Positions 45,883-57,514 of a DNA stretch of 64,000 nucleotides are shown here, piece by piece. The position numbers and the translations under genes are program-made. Position 1 is the stretch's first letter, and each line of letters starts with the position of its first letter. The DNA comes from Takakia lepidozioides (taxonomy: Eukaryota > Streptophyta > Takakiopsida > Takakiales > Takakiaceae), in assembly GCA_030704615.1 (NCBI GenBank), contig CM060734.1:16678001-16742000 (forward strand). The letters are read 5' to 3'. The notes below the pieces were generated by a model. It was not told the DNA's origin. It made no database searches and saw only the letters and a program-made list of their open reading frames with translations.

Positions 45883-47229
45883 ATGGATACTAATGTTGAC
45901 CCCACTGTGAGATCTGACATTTTACGCAAAGTGAAGCAAGAGGGGGAATATCACAGAAAGGGCTTGCGGCCTGGTTTCTCAACGCCTCTTTATGGAACGT
46001 TCGGTTCCTAAGTTGGGCGATGGCGGCTCTCTAACTAAGAAAATTTTCGCAGAGAAGTATGGGTTGTACGCTGAAGGGTTGAGTCCTAAACCTGTCAGAG
46101 TGCCTAGAGATGTTAGCTCAGAAAACGTCGAAAAACTGTTTGGGCCAGTCATCAACAAAAACGGACATAGTTACATTCACAGTAATGACCAAGGGTTGAT
46201 AGCGAGAGTAGAGAACCTGTGGATGATACTACACCAGAAGGCATATGTTCCATCTTCACGACTGATTTCACTGGGTATGGCTAGAGGAATTACATGTGAG
46301 CAACAAGGGAAGAAGATGAATTGGGCTCTCTATGGAGAGTGGACGAATGCTGAGCAGCGACGACGTAAGGCAATGTCTGAGGCCCTGTCAATGCTAAGTG
46401 TAGGTGAAGAGGTGGACTTCAAAGTGGAAGAGCAAGGATATGACAACAATGGGAAAACTAAAAGCAATGCAGGTACTACGATTTTTGTGTCTGGACCTAC
46501 ATTTTGGCAAAAACTCGCTTCTCGTTCTTTCACGTCAATGAAGGTGTTTAGGGTTTAATGTGTGACGGAAGATGGTCTAATATTGCATGTGTATGCTTTC
46601 TTTGTGCAGGTGTTGTCCCAGAAGAGCTTCAACAATATGTTGCTTTTGCACAGAAGATGCTAGAGGAGGCCCAGGAGAAGATACTGTTGGCTTAACTTAA
46701 GGAAGACACTCCGATGGCATGCATGCGAGCACAGAGCCAAATGGAGGATCAAAATAACCATTTGACAAGAGCCCAAAATCGCCTGACATCCTTGCTTGCT
46801 GAGTTAGAGAGTCTGAAATGTGAGGAGGCATCTGTATCGAGAGATGTGTTGCAGAAAAAGATAGACTCACAGAAAAGCGTAGTCGACGCTTTCCAAGCAC
46901 TTGATAGTGAAGGTAAGGAAGAGAATGAGCGTGTCAATCGCAACTCGAAAGTTGTAAGCGGCAGATTGTATGCTCTGGAAGATAAAGTCACGTTGGCTAA
47001 ACGCCACCATGAAGCCGCAGTTTCACTTACAAGAAAGGTACAGAAGGGGCTGGCCAAATATTCTTTATGTTTACCTCTTCCATCTACATCAATCATGAGA
47101 AACGGAGCAAGTTTACAAAGCAGCTTATGGGTTGAACATTGTCCCTTTTGTGGGCTGGGACCAATGTGGGCAGGGATGATAGCTTCATGTAACATGTTTA
47201 CCACCCTTGGCGCGGAAATGTCCACTTAG
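45883..47229 (+). pseudogene. Unknown coiled-coil gene, probably broken
   Basis: ATG at 45883 (MDTNVDPTVRSDILRKVKQE) opens a frame that must shift by one base near 45990 to continue in the segment 45992-46530 (KKIFAEKYGLYAEGLSPKPV; FGPVINKNGHSYIHSNDQG). A GT donor after about 46550 (ATGAAG|GTG) and an acceptor before about 46610 (GTGCAG|) suggest an intron. The next exon reads PEELQQYVAFAQKMLEEAQE, then a TAA (about 46694), then an in-frame heptad-rich coiled coil (about 46714-47040; LTSLLAELESLKCEEASVSR) and an unstructured tail. I recognise no family. The frame break and the stop make an inactive copy most likely. Confidence 0.4.
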
Positions 47230-47313
47230 TCGTTCAACTAATTGTATCGAGCGATTATGTGAAGAGGAAATGCAGGAAGGTCTGTGTTGGCATCCAGAAG
47301 CCGGGTACTGGAA

Positions 47314-47937
47314 CTAACAAAGGAGATCAGCATCAACAGCGCACACCTGAAGATTGCACCACTCCAGGTGAGTCCCAAAACTATTCTTGAAACTATACTT
47401 TTGTGAGTCCTCTAGTCTAGATAGCTCAATGCTATCCGTTTTGGGTTGGCGAAGTTGAGGAACAGAAGCAACAGTGGCAGGTTCACGTGTCGTGGAATTC
47501 CTATCCAATGTAGCAGGTGTTCCAAACACTCTATATCGCACTTCACCTGTAAATGGCAAAACCCATTATTTTCTCTCATTGTCTCGAATTGGATCCAAAA
47601 TGCGATATGTTGTGCCGGAACCGCCATCGATCTCAGGCTCTTCAACAACCAACGAGAATGGGTTGATGCCAAATCTGCCTCGAATTACTTTGTCCTTGAG
47701 AAAGACATGTTGTCCCTCAGCCATGACCTTGATATCGTCCATGCCAGGTGGGCAGTTCAGCAGCACGAAGGACTCCATACTGGCCGACCTCAATACTGCA
47801 CCACAGTGGTACCGAACACGAGCGGGTGGGGTGCACTGGCAAATGCAGAAAGCCTCTGAGCACGGAATCCACACTCCTCCGATCATCACCAAGCATGCAT
47901 GGAATCTGTGATATGGACTAACGAACTGTACTAGCAA
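47314..47937 (-). pseudogene. Unknown ORF interrupted by one TAA
   Basis: Minus-strand frame 47937-47566 (GMDDIKVMAEGQHVFLKDKV; GINPFSLVVEEPEIDGGSGT) meets TAA at 47566-47568 and continues in the same frame to about 47390 (PFTGEVRYRVFGTPATLDRN). The sequence on both sides looks protein-like, so the stop probably broke a real gene. Family not recognised. It is convergent with the gene ending at 47229. Confidence 0.4.
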
Positions 47938-48200
47938 CGGTCAGAAATTATTGAGAATTTTTCATCCGTCTGTTTTCAATAATATTTTTCCATCCGTCTC
48001 CATCCATTAAGGATTTTGTTAGCAATGGTCGGCACGAATCTCAAGCGGAAGAGGTGCACGGTGCCCACAACGTTCCCTCCACAAAGGATGTGAAGATTCA
48101 AAATAATTCCGAAGAATCAGAAGAACCATAGTGAACGAAGATAGTAAGTGCCCATGGACATAACCACAATGTTGCGCGGCCTTTACGGCCACGGTAGGTG

Positions 48201-50172
48201 TTAGTCGCCACCGACTTCAGTGAAGGACTCTATTTTGTGGCATACGTGGGGGAAGTCGGCGGCGACTATCCCCTCCAATCATGACCGACATTGCATAGTT
48301 GGGATGTAGTCGCTGCCGACTACATCCTTTCCGTTCAATATGGCCAATCTTGTGCTTTCCATGGCACTTTCATGGTGAGGATGAAAACATGGATCAGACG
48401 ATTTCCATGTATAATTACAATGTAGTCGGCAACGATTACAGTATTGTATTCATATTGTGGAGAGTACAATTGAAAATGATTATCCATCCTAGGATGAAAA
48501 TGAGGTGCCTATTTTTCATCCATGGGGAGCGGCATGAAGAGGTAAGGGGAGGAGAGGCTGCCATGTGGCACCGATCGGACAGTTCCTACATTTGGTGGAG
48601 CCTCAAGTGATCATATGCTTGTCACGAGCATGAAGTTCTAATATCTTGGGTGGTCTGTGCAACCTCATTGTTGTCCAAAGTACACACTGTCTTCGCCCCT
48701 CCTTTGCAAGGATGCCGTGTTTCCGGAACGAAATCGAGTGCCCTTATGGAGGCATGGATTACGAACTCTTTGCGCCGACACCAGGAGACGTGGTTATTTG
48801 GCTGACTGATTTCGTAGACGAGTCTGGGGCGAAGCGGGAATCGTTGACAGCGTTCGAGTATTTGCCAGGCCAGTACCTTTTCGAGAGGAGTAAGGATCTA
48901 GGTCTATCAAGTCCGTGGCTCTTCCACATCGTTGACTCCGACTTTCGCACCTACGGTGGGCGAGCGGGAGAGTGTGCACGGCCATGCTTTGGCGGTGGAA
49001 CTGCTGCCAATGGACGTGGGTGAACTCCATCACGAGACGTACACTCTCCAACCAAGCACTTTCTCATATCCAATGTATGGGGACATTTGCATTGGGATGT
49101 CCCCCGAGATGGAGGCGGACTCTGGGCCCACAATGAAGCTGTCCATATTCGATGGTGGTTTGATTGAAGGACACGACATTTGTCGTCAACTTGAAAAGGG
49201 CCGCCACAACGACTGCAATCCACTTTACTTGGAGGAGCCCCCTCACTCATGAGCTGGTCTTCAGACCAGTCGAAGTTCCATCCACTTCGTGACTTCTATT
49301 CAGTTGGCATATGCTTTTCACTTGCAAGCAGCAGGAGTAGAGTTGGCGAGCTTCATTTGCAAGTAATGTGGATCAATAAAAAACCCATTGTGACCTCTCA
49401 TATGTGGAATTTGTTCTCACAATTGGCTCTCACAATTTGTTCTCACAATGTCGCACTCCTCATGTCGTGTGGGATTGGGATCGGGGGTACATTATGTAAG
49501 TGCTTGCCACGCTATAATCGGCATCGACTGGAGACATCATTACCACCTTCGAAAAGTGGTAATGATGACTATGTGGGCGTCCATTGAAATCGTCCATTTG
49601 GACATAGTCGGAGCCGAGTATGGAGTGAAGACACCGAAAGTCCTTGAGAGCTTCCACATTCCGGGGTTGGTGGTAGTCGGCACCGACTCCAACGTCCTCC
49701 ACTCGGTTTTTATACACATACGGGAAGTCGCCACCGACTACAAAAATAGGGGATTGGCGGAAAAATCGACTGTAGTCGATGCCGACTACATAGCCTAGAT
49801 GGTAAAATGTGCGAAGTGTAGTTTCAATGACCTGTTGTGGTGGTAGTTGATAGCGACTATCCGCACGGATAATGCCACCCATTGTTAAATTCCGTAGTAG
49901 TCACTGCCGACTACAACATTAGCATACAAAATGAAAAAATGTTAAGTTTGCATGGTATCATTGGGTCGTTGACGGCCCTTCATAAGGCTTATGGAAAGCC
50001 GGATTTTCCGTGGTCCTTCAAAAGTGTATGCTCCATGAACACATAGTCGGGAACGACTACGGTAATCTACATCACGACGATGACGGTGTGGCATGTGCAT
50101 GTAGTCGGTAGCGACTATCCGTTGGAATCATGACACCCATTGAACAATTGGAATGTAGTCGCTGCCGACTAC
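48201..50172. repeat. Array of GTAGTCG-N4-CGACTAC palindromes, upstream block
   Basis: Copies near 48201, 48253, 48306, 48422, 49604, 49673, 49725, 49772, 49843, 49897, 50043, 50101 and 50155. Full copies are 18 bp, for example GTAGTCGCTGCCGACTAC (48306-48323; again 50155-50172) and GTAGTCGATGCCGACTAC (49772-49789). The central bases vary while the arms stay, and the spacing is irregular, so this is not a simple tandem repeat. The block lies 0.8-2.7 kb upstream of the ParB-like exon. Confidence 0.8.
48712..49252 (+). pseudogene. Unknown ORF with one frameshift
   Basis: ATG at 48712 (MPCFRNEIECPYGGMDYELF), acidic, then PGDVVIWLTDFVDESG and SPWLFHIVDSDFRTY. A one-base shift at about 48955 is needed to continue as HGHALAVELLPMDVGELHHE and MKLSIFDGGLIEGHDICRQL to the stop at 49252. 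Protein-like on both sides but not recognised. It sits inside the palindrome array. Confidence 0.4.
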
Positions 50173-50952
50173 ATTATTTCGCATAGAACATGTTGTAATG
50201 CGAGGTTTTGGTGTGTCCAAAACCTACGGTCTTGGACGCTTGATAAACGTCGGTAAACATCCGTAAACTTCGCTTCGCTCTTTCGTGTCCATACGATGAG
50301 TCCGAAACAGGAAATGGCTAATTGGTCAATGAATGTGTTCCGTGTGGCCATTACGCAATACAGTTCGGGACGATGAAATTGTATTGTGGGTTTTATTTTC
50401 TTTATTAGTAATAAAATATTATAGTAATATTGTGTAACATTTTCGGCCACAAGTATGTATGCATGAAATTCAAATTGAACTTGTTCCGTATAATGTACGA
50501 ATGAAAAATTGTTGTGAATGTGGAAGTGGATGACGTTTTTGGGGATGCTAGCATCCATTCATTTTCGAAATCAAATTTTGGATTGGAGATTTCGCCGCGT
50601 TCCATGGAGTACACATCCAACATGGATGAGGGCACATGGCTCGTAAGCATAGGTGTAGTATTTTAGGCATCCGTTGAGGGCCGCATAGAGTTGTTTTGTC
50701 ATGCCTTTGTGTGTGCTCCACTGTGCCCCCTGCTGTGAACTCGTTTTTCCACCTCTCGACCCTTCGCATTCCTTTGCACTGTGGAGCTGCGGAAGTTGAG
50801 TCACGGAGCACATTGGGGATGACGACGACGAGTTTGCCCTGTCCACGCAAAATCGTAGGGTCCTACGCACTCGCATGGTCGTCTCCTAGCAGAGTACTGA
50901 GGGCGGTCCGGGTAAACCACCATAGAAGACCGGGAAGCTCCGGAAGAAAGGA

Positions 50953-51664
50953 ATGACCTCGCAGGAAGGAGGCATGGTGTCCACAGCCGCCACCTTCTCC
51001 GGGGAACGCATTCCTCAATCGTCCCCTACAGCAGCAACCGGCGCCTCGCCTGGTCCAGCCACAAGCGCACAGGGAGGTGGGACCTCCAATCCGGCGAGTG
51101 CCTTCAACGTTCAAGCAGACATAGTGTTGACTGCTGACATGCACAAGCAAGCGCTTTTGTCCTTGACAACAAGCGCGATGAACCACACTATGAGCTCCAT
51201 TGCGCACTTGCTGAAGAATGGGGCTCCTCCACGAATCCCGTTGTGTAGGATGAAGCCACTTCCGGCTGTTCAAATGGCAGAGCGACCGGGCATCAACAAG
51301 CTCAAGCTATTCTTCGAAGCAGATAGGTACAACGAAGCCTTGGCCTCATTGCTGCTTTCTACAAACAACGACAATGGAGAGTCGCAAGAAATCGAAGCCG
51401 CGGATCGGGAAAAATGGTCGGCACAATGGCAGGTAGCGGACGCCGCATTTGAGAACGACATCAAGAACACAGAGTGGGAGTTCCTATCGAACAAATGGCT
51501 CCACATATATGACGGCAATCACAGGTGGTACACATGGATGGAGGTAATCTCAGAGCAACACGCCGACGATGCGAGCTGGCACTACCGTGTAAATGCGAAA
51601 ATAATGGATGTGAGGAGTTCGGATCTTGGACTCATACGACGAGCAATGAACAGAATGAATGTGT
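50953..51664 (+). CDS. ParB-like (DGNHR) protein, first exon, intact
   Basis: ATG at 50953, open for 237 codons. The N-terminus is Ala/Ser/Thr/Gly-rich and disordered. The middle reads PRIPLCRMKPLPAV, matching DIPLCRMISMHVV of the gene at 30957-35507, and the C-terminal part reads KWLHIYDGNHRWYTWMEVI, the counterpart of FYVWDGNHRLLAWMGYI. DGNHR is the phosphodiester/nucleotide-binding signature of ParB/sulfiredoxin-type folds. At the end, AATGT|GTGAGTATT is a good splice donor in phase 2; the other copy has its donor at the homologous residue and the same phase (AACAA|GTAAGTC). Later exons, including any methyltransferase, are not found before the transposase relic at 52786. Flanked on both sides by GTAGTCG palindromes. 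Nuclease activity is not shown. Confidence 0.6.
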
Positions 51665-51766
51665 GAGTATTCCTTTACATCTCTGCTCACATGAGCGTAC
51701 CTTTCATTTCACCCTGAGCATGGGTGATCCTGCACCTATCGTATCCACACCTCTCCAAACGTGGTT

Positions 51767-52050
51767 ATAGTCGGCAACGATTAGTGCATATTATGGACAT
51801 GCACACTGCAGAGACAATAATGCCCATGCACGACAATGGGTGTAGTCGGGACCAACTACAACTCCCTACGCACAAGTTGGGCGATATTGGGGATATAGTC
51901 GGTGCCGACTACCACTGTGTTAACCTTTTACAAACCTCGTTTGCTTTACACTAATTGTGGAGGGCAGAAGTAGACGTGCTTTATGTTTATTGTTTCCTTC
52001 TTGTTTTAATTCTCTATTGATTCCAGCACGATGTATTAGTCGGTCCCGAC
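51767..52050. repeat. GTAGTCG-N4-CGACTAC palindromes, downstream block
   Basis: ATAGTCGGCAACGATTAG (51767-51784), GTAGTCGGGACCAACTAC (51842-51859), ATAGTCGGTGCCGACTAC (51895-51912) and a partial TTAGTCGGTCCCGAC (about 52035-52050). They lie in the presumed intron downstream of the ParB-like exon. Confidence 0.75.
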
Positions 52051-52200
52051 AGCAGCACTCACTCGGAGGGATACAACTCATGGGACATAATGGAAACAAA
52101 CGAGACAAAGGAAATGAAATGTTTCTTTAGCAGGAGGCCACAGAATCCCAAGCCATACTCTTTAACATCAACTTTGTAATGGCTGTGGGAAGCTTCCCAA

Positions 52201-52345
52201 TGACGCAATGGCGTGAGCGTTGCGCGTGAGCGCGCGAGCGTACGCTCATGCCAGCTGACGTGGCGTGAGCGTCATGTCAGCATGCTGATGTGGCGGCAAA
52301 TGATGACGTGGCACTGTCCGTCATCTGCCACGTCAGCATTAACAT
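52201..52345. repeat. GCGTGAGCG / TGACGTGGC inverted-repeat cluster
   Basis: TGACGTGGC (52304-52312) and GCCACGTCA (52327-52335) form an exact inverted repeat; GAGCGTACGCTC is palindromic (52237-52248); further GTGAGCGT and TGATGTGGC words surround them. Similar words lie at 29850-29975. Confidence 0.55.
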
Positions 52346-52785
52346 GCGCCGCCTATAACCGAGGATGGTCATATGACCGTGGAATTAATGCAGGGAATCT
52401 TGCCTAAATAGAATCAAGACTACCATGAGGCCTACAATTGTAGCATCCAACATTGTGCAATTACAAATGCTTGTTTCACTTTTACAATTACGAGGACGAG
52501 AAAATATCCTCACAAAGTGTGCGCCATAGAGGCTGCCACTCGAAGACCTTCCTCCCTCCTCAAATAACAATGAGAGTTAGGATCATCTTCAAAAGATGAT
52601 TGAGTGCATAGCGACAGCAAGACATGTAGACTTCGAACGGTGCAATGACAAAAGTGCTTTTAAAAGTTGTCACTCAGAGGCTCACTCCGTATAGTTGGAG
52701 GCCATATCATTGCACCGCCAACGAATTGATGTGAATTACACATTTCAAATCATGGTCGTCCACATACCACATTGCATAGTTGATG

Positions 52786-55700
52786 CTACCCATGTGTTGT
52801 ATCCCACTGCAATAGAGTATCGACCTCGTTGAAACTCATAGTGGCCTGGTGAATGAAGTTGTCACGTTTGGGATCGCAAACCATCTTCTTCAAAAATATG
52901 AAATACAAATGTTTGCAGGGTATGAATTTATCTCTCTTGCCCAAACTGGTTGATAGCATATTCACAAAATCAGGACATGTGCAATTGGGGAAATTGGAAA
53001 CCGTGATGTCGTAGGTCCTGTCATGAACAGTAGATGTGGAAGTGATGATTGTGAATACCCGACTATATCCTGGATCGGGTACTTCCGTGGTGCTTCCAAC
53101 ACGAGCTTGGAGCATTCTTGCGGACTCCACTTTGCCAAAGTGTTCAGCGGTTGGAGGGAAACGCCGAACGAGCTTTCCATCTCGTTTGGTTGGCCACAAG
53201 TCAGGATTTGCCGGGGGGACCCGGGAGGACGTAGATGTAGTAGCACATGCATGGAGTTGGGGTTGTCTCGCAAGGGAAAAGCCTGCCTCCTCCAACATTT
53301 CAATCTCCTGAAATCTGAGATGTGTTCCCACCTTCACGGGCCAAACGGTTGGAGGAGATGGCTTCATCACTACGGAAGGACGCACAGTTCCATGCACACA
53401 TCTGGCACAATCATCTGCGCAGAACCAGAACTTGTGGTTCTTGCCTTCTGGTTGACCGTATGGACGCATCAAACCCGTGAAAGTCGGAGTAGGAGTTCGG
53501 GCACCACCTCTGGATATAGATGAAGTGCACTTCTCGAAATTAGTTGCCCTGATCGCTGTACATTTCACGAGACCCTACACTTGTGCGTTCTATGTGCCAA
53601 ACGTGGTTGGGGCATGCGGACTCAAGCACATCAAGGGGGTTGTTTCTCTCCTGCACCATTTCAATGGCACTATTTGATGTTGGAGCTTGCCGTCGTGTTG
53701 GAGGTTCCTCCACAATGGAGGTTCCGGACATGGAGCTGTCATACAGGGGAACACAAGGCTTTGAGAAGTTATCACGGTCTACCCTGTGCAAATCGGAATC
53801 CGAACCAGGTGGAGTGTTCAATTTCCTCTTACAGGAGCCGAATCTCTCATCCCTTTCAAGATGTAGAACTCTATAAACAAGTGGCGTTCCCTGGGCATAC
53901 ATGCTCACCGCCCGTGCTATCTTGATTGGATCCCCAGATCTGTTTGCAGCACGCAACATCAACTCCCATTTGTCCGGACCCTTGCCACCAACCCCACCTC
54001 GCAAGAAATCACGGTATCGGGTTTGTTGTTGCAAGGCACGTCTCAAATCATCTGTTGTTGCCACATACAAATCCCGACCTCGTTTCCCAGACTGCTGCAA
54101 CCATGCGTTGTGCACAGTTTCTGCCAAATTGCAAGATGGCATGTCCGCCATTTCCTCAATGGACATGTTCTGCAAAGTGGAGAACCACACTTCAAAACAG
54201 TGAACAGAAAACAACATAAAGATGACACAATAAAATGGAAAGTAAATGTGTGAATAAAGCAAGAAATATAAGCCTCGTACCACTGGCATGGCTACTCCCC
54301 ACTGTCTATACTTCGGAACGCCAGCCAATCTTCCAATGCTCTCATACTCTCAAGTGATGCAGCTCCAGAAGAGAACCACCAGGCACGAATTGTCTGGAAC
54401 AAAGTGTCCGCCTCCTTCATTGTTCTAGCATCTTTGTACTTTTTGCACAATTTACGGTGCTGAGTCTGCATCTGTGGTTTGATGTCCGACTTTGTATGGT
54501 TTTCCAGAGATTGTGTCCAATGGAATAGACATGTACGCTCTCTTCCTCGCATTGGCACTTTTGGGTCGCCCGATCCGAAGACAATACGAACAGCATTGAA
54601 ATTTGCTTGAGCACTATCCGCCATGAAACTTGCGAAATTTGGAGATGGCAGCCCATGACACGTATTAGGGAATTCCACATGAGCTTCTGGGATTCTGTAT
54701 CCTCGGATTGCATGTCACAAACTGCAATTGTCATAACTCGTTGGTACACTATATCGTAGATATGACAAGCCATTGTCGTCCAATCCTTCACTCGTTTCAC
54801 ATGATCAAACATAAGAAAACAGTTCTGCAAGTCTCCAGTCTTCTGCATCCGCTTCACGAGGCTAATCCCACTGCCCTCCCCAACAGTCGACATTTTGAAA
54901 AGAAAAACTTTGATGGTACCTTGACCTGGGAATACATTGTCCTGGATGTAATCGTACTTGCTCACTCGTTTCAACTCCAAAATGTTGTCTATGTAGCCTC
55001 TGATACCAGAGCCCATTCTTAATGCATTGATCTGATGCCGAATGTTAGGTGAATTCAAAGTGGAGAAATGATCCATGACCAGGTCCAATGCTGCACCGTC
55101 AAGTTTAGTCCCCACATAATCTCCTTCACTCAAAATATGGTTTTCCAAGAAGGACTTGCTTGCGCCAAGAGCAATTGCAGATGTTGTTGCGGATGGGTTT
55201 CTCCCGAACTCCTGTTTAATCAACCTCGATATTGTCTCAACACTGTCCCTATAATCCCCCTTCGAGACAGGATGGTTATGGAATCCGAAATGCACACAAG
55301 CTCTTGTCATTGTTTCCAAACGGTGGACAATATAGTACATTCTTGCTCCGCAGAGCGCCAAGCAGGATGGCACAAGTTTGCAGAATTTGCAGACAAAAGT
55401 GTTTGCCGGTGGTGGGGCAGTCCCAGGCTGAAATGGATTTTCCGCCAGACCCTCCCATTTGTTTTGATTATGAACCCCAGACTGAAGAAAGTGTCTGCAA
55501 TTCAAATTATCACACCTAAGGTGTCCATTGCAAACTGTTCTCCTGAAAACAAGCTTGTCATCATTCTGAATATTGGATGTTTTTGTTCTGCACCACGGGT
55601 GCCCGTCGTGTTTCTTGTCCATTCCATGCATCATGATTGTTACACCTCCAACTCGCGGAGGAGGAGGCAGCTTGAATAGGATATCGCCATCAAAAGTCTC

Positions 55701-56274
55701 TGGCAAGAACTTCACAGGCACCTGCTTCAAAGATTCCCAATCAATTCCTCGCAACTCACTTTTGAATCCAGCCATTCCTCCCATCGCCCGTAATTTTGGA
55801 ATGACACTACAAATCTCTTCTTCATCAGCTTCTCCAACCACAGTAGGAAGGACTGGATTTGGAATTTCACTTATGTCATCATCGGACGAATCCGAAAGCT
55901 CAACGATTGGAGTGGAGGACGTCTGTTCTTTTTTCACCACCACCTCCCTCTTGTTTCAACGACCGAAGCAGCAGTCCCGGCGTCACATATGACCCAAGGG
56001 ACTTTCGCCGAGGCTCTCCAAGTACTCTGTATCGACCAGGGCGCACTCTCCACTGGCTGACATGAGCCGTCTCATCACGGTTTTGGAAAGAGTATTTCAA
56101 CAACTTTCCTTTCAAATCGTACACCTCTTTCTCCAAAAAGATGGAGCCATTCTGAAGCTGAAAACGGGTAGCCAAGACATGTTCCAGAACAATTGCAAAT
56201 CCATTGTCAAGGACTTCCTAGGAGAACGGCACTGGTTTGTCGTCAGAGAAGAACTCCGCTTCAGAGGAAGTCAT
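52786..56274 (-). pseudogene. MULE-type transposase relic with SWIM zinc finger
   Basis: Candidate start ATG at 56274 (MTSSEAEFFSDDKPVPFS), followed by TAG at 56218-56220. Next come a cysteine-rich DNA-binding region (TVCNGHLRCDNLNCRHFL; FVCKFCKLVPSCLALC), the transposase core with FMADSAQANFNAVRIVFGSG and ERTCLFHWTQSLENHT, then KYRQWGVAMP, MPSCNLAETVHNAWLQQSGK, a Lys/Cys cluster and finally the SWIM finger NCTCPDF...FIPCKHLYFI (about 52990-52900), the CxCx(n)CxH hallmark of MULE transposases. Frame breaks near 55925, 54680, 54330 and 53575 (some may be introns, for example before 54185) make it inactive. Cut-and-paste DNA transposition is the family role. Terminal inverted repeats were not identified. 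Confidence 0.7.
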
Positions 56275-57030
56275 CTTCTTTCCTCGCATACGTTGATACC
56301 TTGTTATCGCAGACCTTCAGTGTAAATCAGTTTACTGATGTCTCCAGAACACAGTTGAAGAATAAGCAGAGAATATGGCGGAGGAAGCTCAAACGACGAC
56401 TGTGCATATTCTGTTATTCCTTCCAGATATGCAGCCGTCCATTTTAATTACTTTTCTTGTGGGCCCAGTGGTCAGAGTTATCCCTAGGAGCAATGTCGGC
56501 AGCTGTTAAACCGTTAATCAGAACCTCATCAATAAACACAATAACAAGCCGACTTCCTGGAAGCATGCCACAGGATCTGAGGGTGGGATTGCAGATTAAG
56601 TAAATGTATCTTTATACTACTACCAATGATCATGCGCACCTGGAAAGTTCAAAATGTGAAACGAACGTGGGGTTGGCTAACAAGGATGAACGTGTATGAT
56701 ATCCCAAAATTTGTCATCAAACTCTCGTTCATTTACATATATTTGTCTAAGACTGTGCGCCAAGATTTCTGGGATTCGCTGTTATTTTTAATATTGAAAC
56801 CGTTCTAATAAAGAACACGCCGTTTATTTTGGGCGACACATGTCAGACATCGATAACTGAATACGAACAGATGTACACTAATTGCTGGCATGTGCACTAA
56901 TAAGGGAACGACTATGTGTAACGGTCACGCGAGAGGGAATCCGATGCTTCTAGAGACAAACAACAACGCACGCAATCCCGCAAGAAATCGGGAGTCACTT
57001 CATTTTTCTACTTTTTGCGCTTAGAGAGAG
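56275..57030. other. About 750 bp without a supported gene
   Basis: No motif-bearing frame on either strand. It might contain the upstream end of the MULE relic, but no terminal repeat was found. Confidence 0.4.
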
Positions 57031-57130
57031 AGTGGTAGTCAAGCTGGAGAGGGTTCCGTCTACAATACGTAAGAGAAGAAAGTCTCTTTATTTTACTTCC
57101 ATTAGAGAGAGACGCAGAGCAAGAGAGCAA

Positions 57131-57514
57131 ATGACGAGGCGTCGTTTGTTGGAGAACACAGGGCCAAGGCAGCAGGTGAACGTGGAGACTGATTCACAAG
57201 AGCAGACCGAGACTGAGGCAGCGGCTGTGACACAGTCGGCGATAATAGTGCGCGTTGGAAACGAGCCTGTGGATGCAGAGATGACTTGCAGGGAAACTGA
57301 AGGAGGTGGAAGTACGAGGAACGCTGAACTTAATGCAAGCACAACAAGCCCGTCAGGGCCTGACACTCCGTATTGCCGGTTTGTAGACTCTGCCAGCCAT
57401 CGAAGGCAGCTGGCGGGGCTCGGTCAAATCCTCCCCACCCCCGCTCTCATCCCATCGGCGTCGTCGCCCATGTCACGTCGTCGCCCTGCGATACCAGTCC
57501 GCCAGTCCTTGTAA
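57131..57514 (+). CDS. Hypothetical basic/acidic protein, function unknown
   Basis: ATG at 57131 (MTRRRLLENTGPRQ); the frame is open further upstream to 57032 and rich in R/K there (STIRKRRKSLYF; RERRRAREQ). The body is rich in T, E and Q and ends PMSRRRPAIPVRQSL. It resembles the N-terminal leader of a gag-like polyprotein in composition, and a gypsy relic lies 0.9 kb downstream on the same strand, but no domain is recognisable. It could be non-coding. Confidence 0.3.
   Translation: MTRRRLLENTGPRQQVNVETDSQEQTETEAAAVTQSAIIVRVGNEPVDAEMTCRETEGGGSTRNAELNASTTSPSGPDTPYCRFVDSASHRRQLAGLGQILPTPALIPSASSPMSRRRPAIPVRQSL

Noticed and set aside
53023-55992. Plus-strand ORFs opposite the transposase relic
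   Set aside because: They are antisense shadows; the minus strand carries the SWIM finger and transposase motifs.
34303-56220. Single TAA/TAG stops inside otherwise protein-like frames (34312, 34303, 46694, 47566, 56218), suggesting TAA/TAG read as glutamine as in some green algae
   Set aside because: The intact SPT2-like gene has no internal TAA/TAG and ends at a TAG right where the family's basic tail ends. The affected frames also carry frameshifts or TGA stops, so decay explains them.
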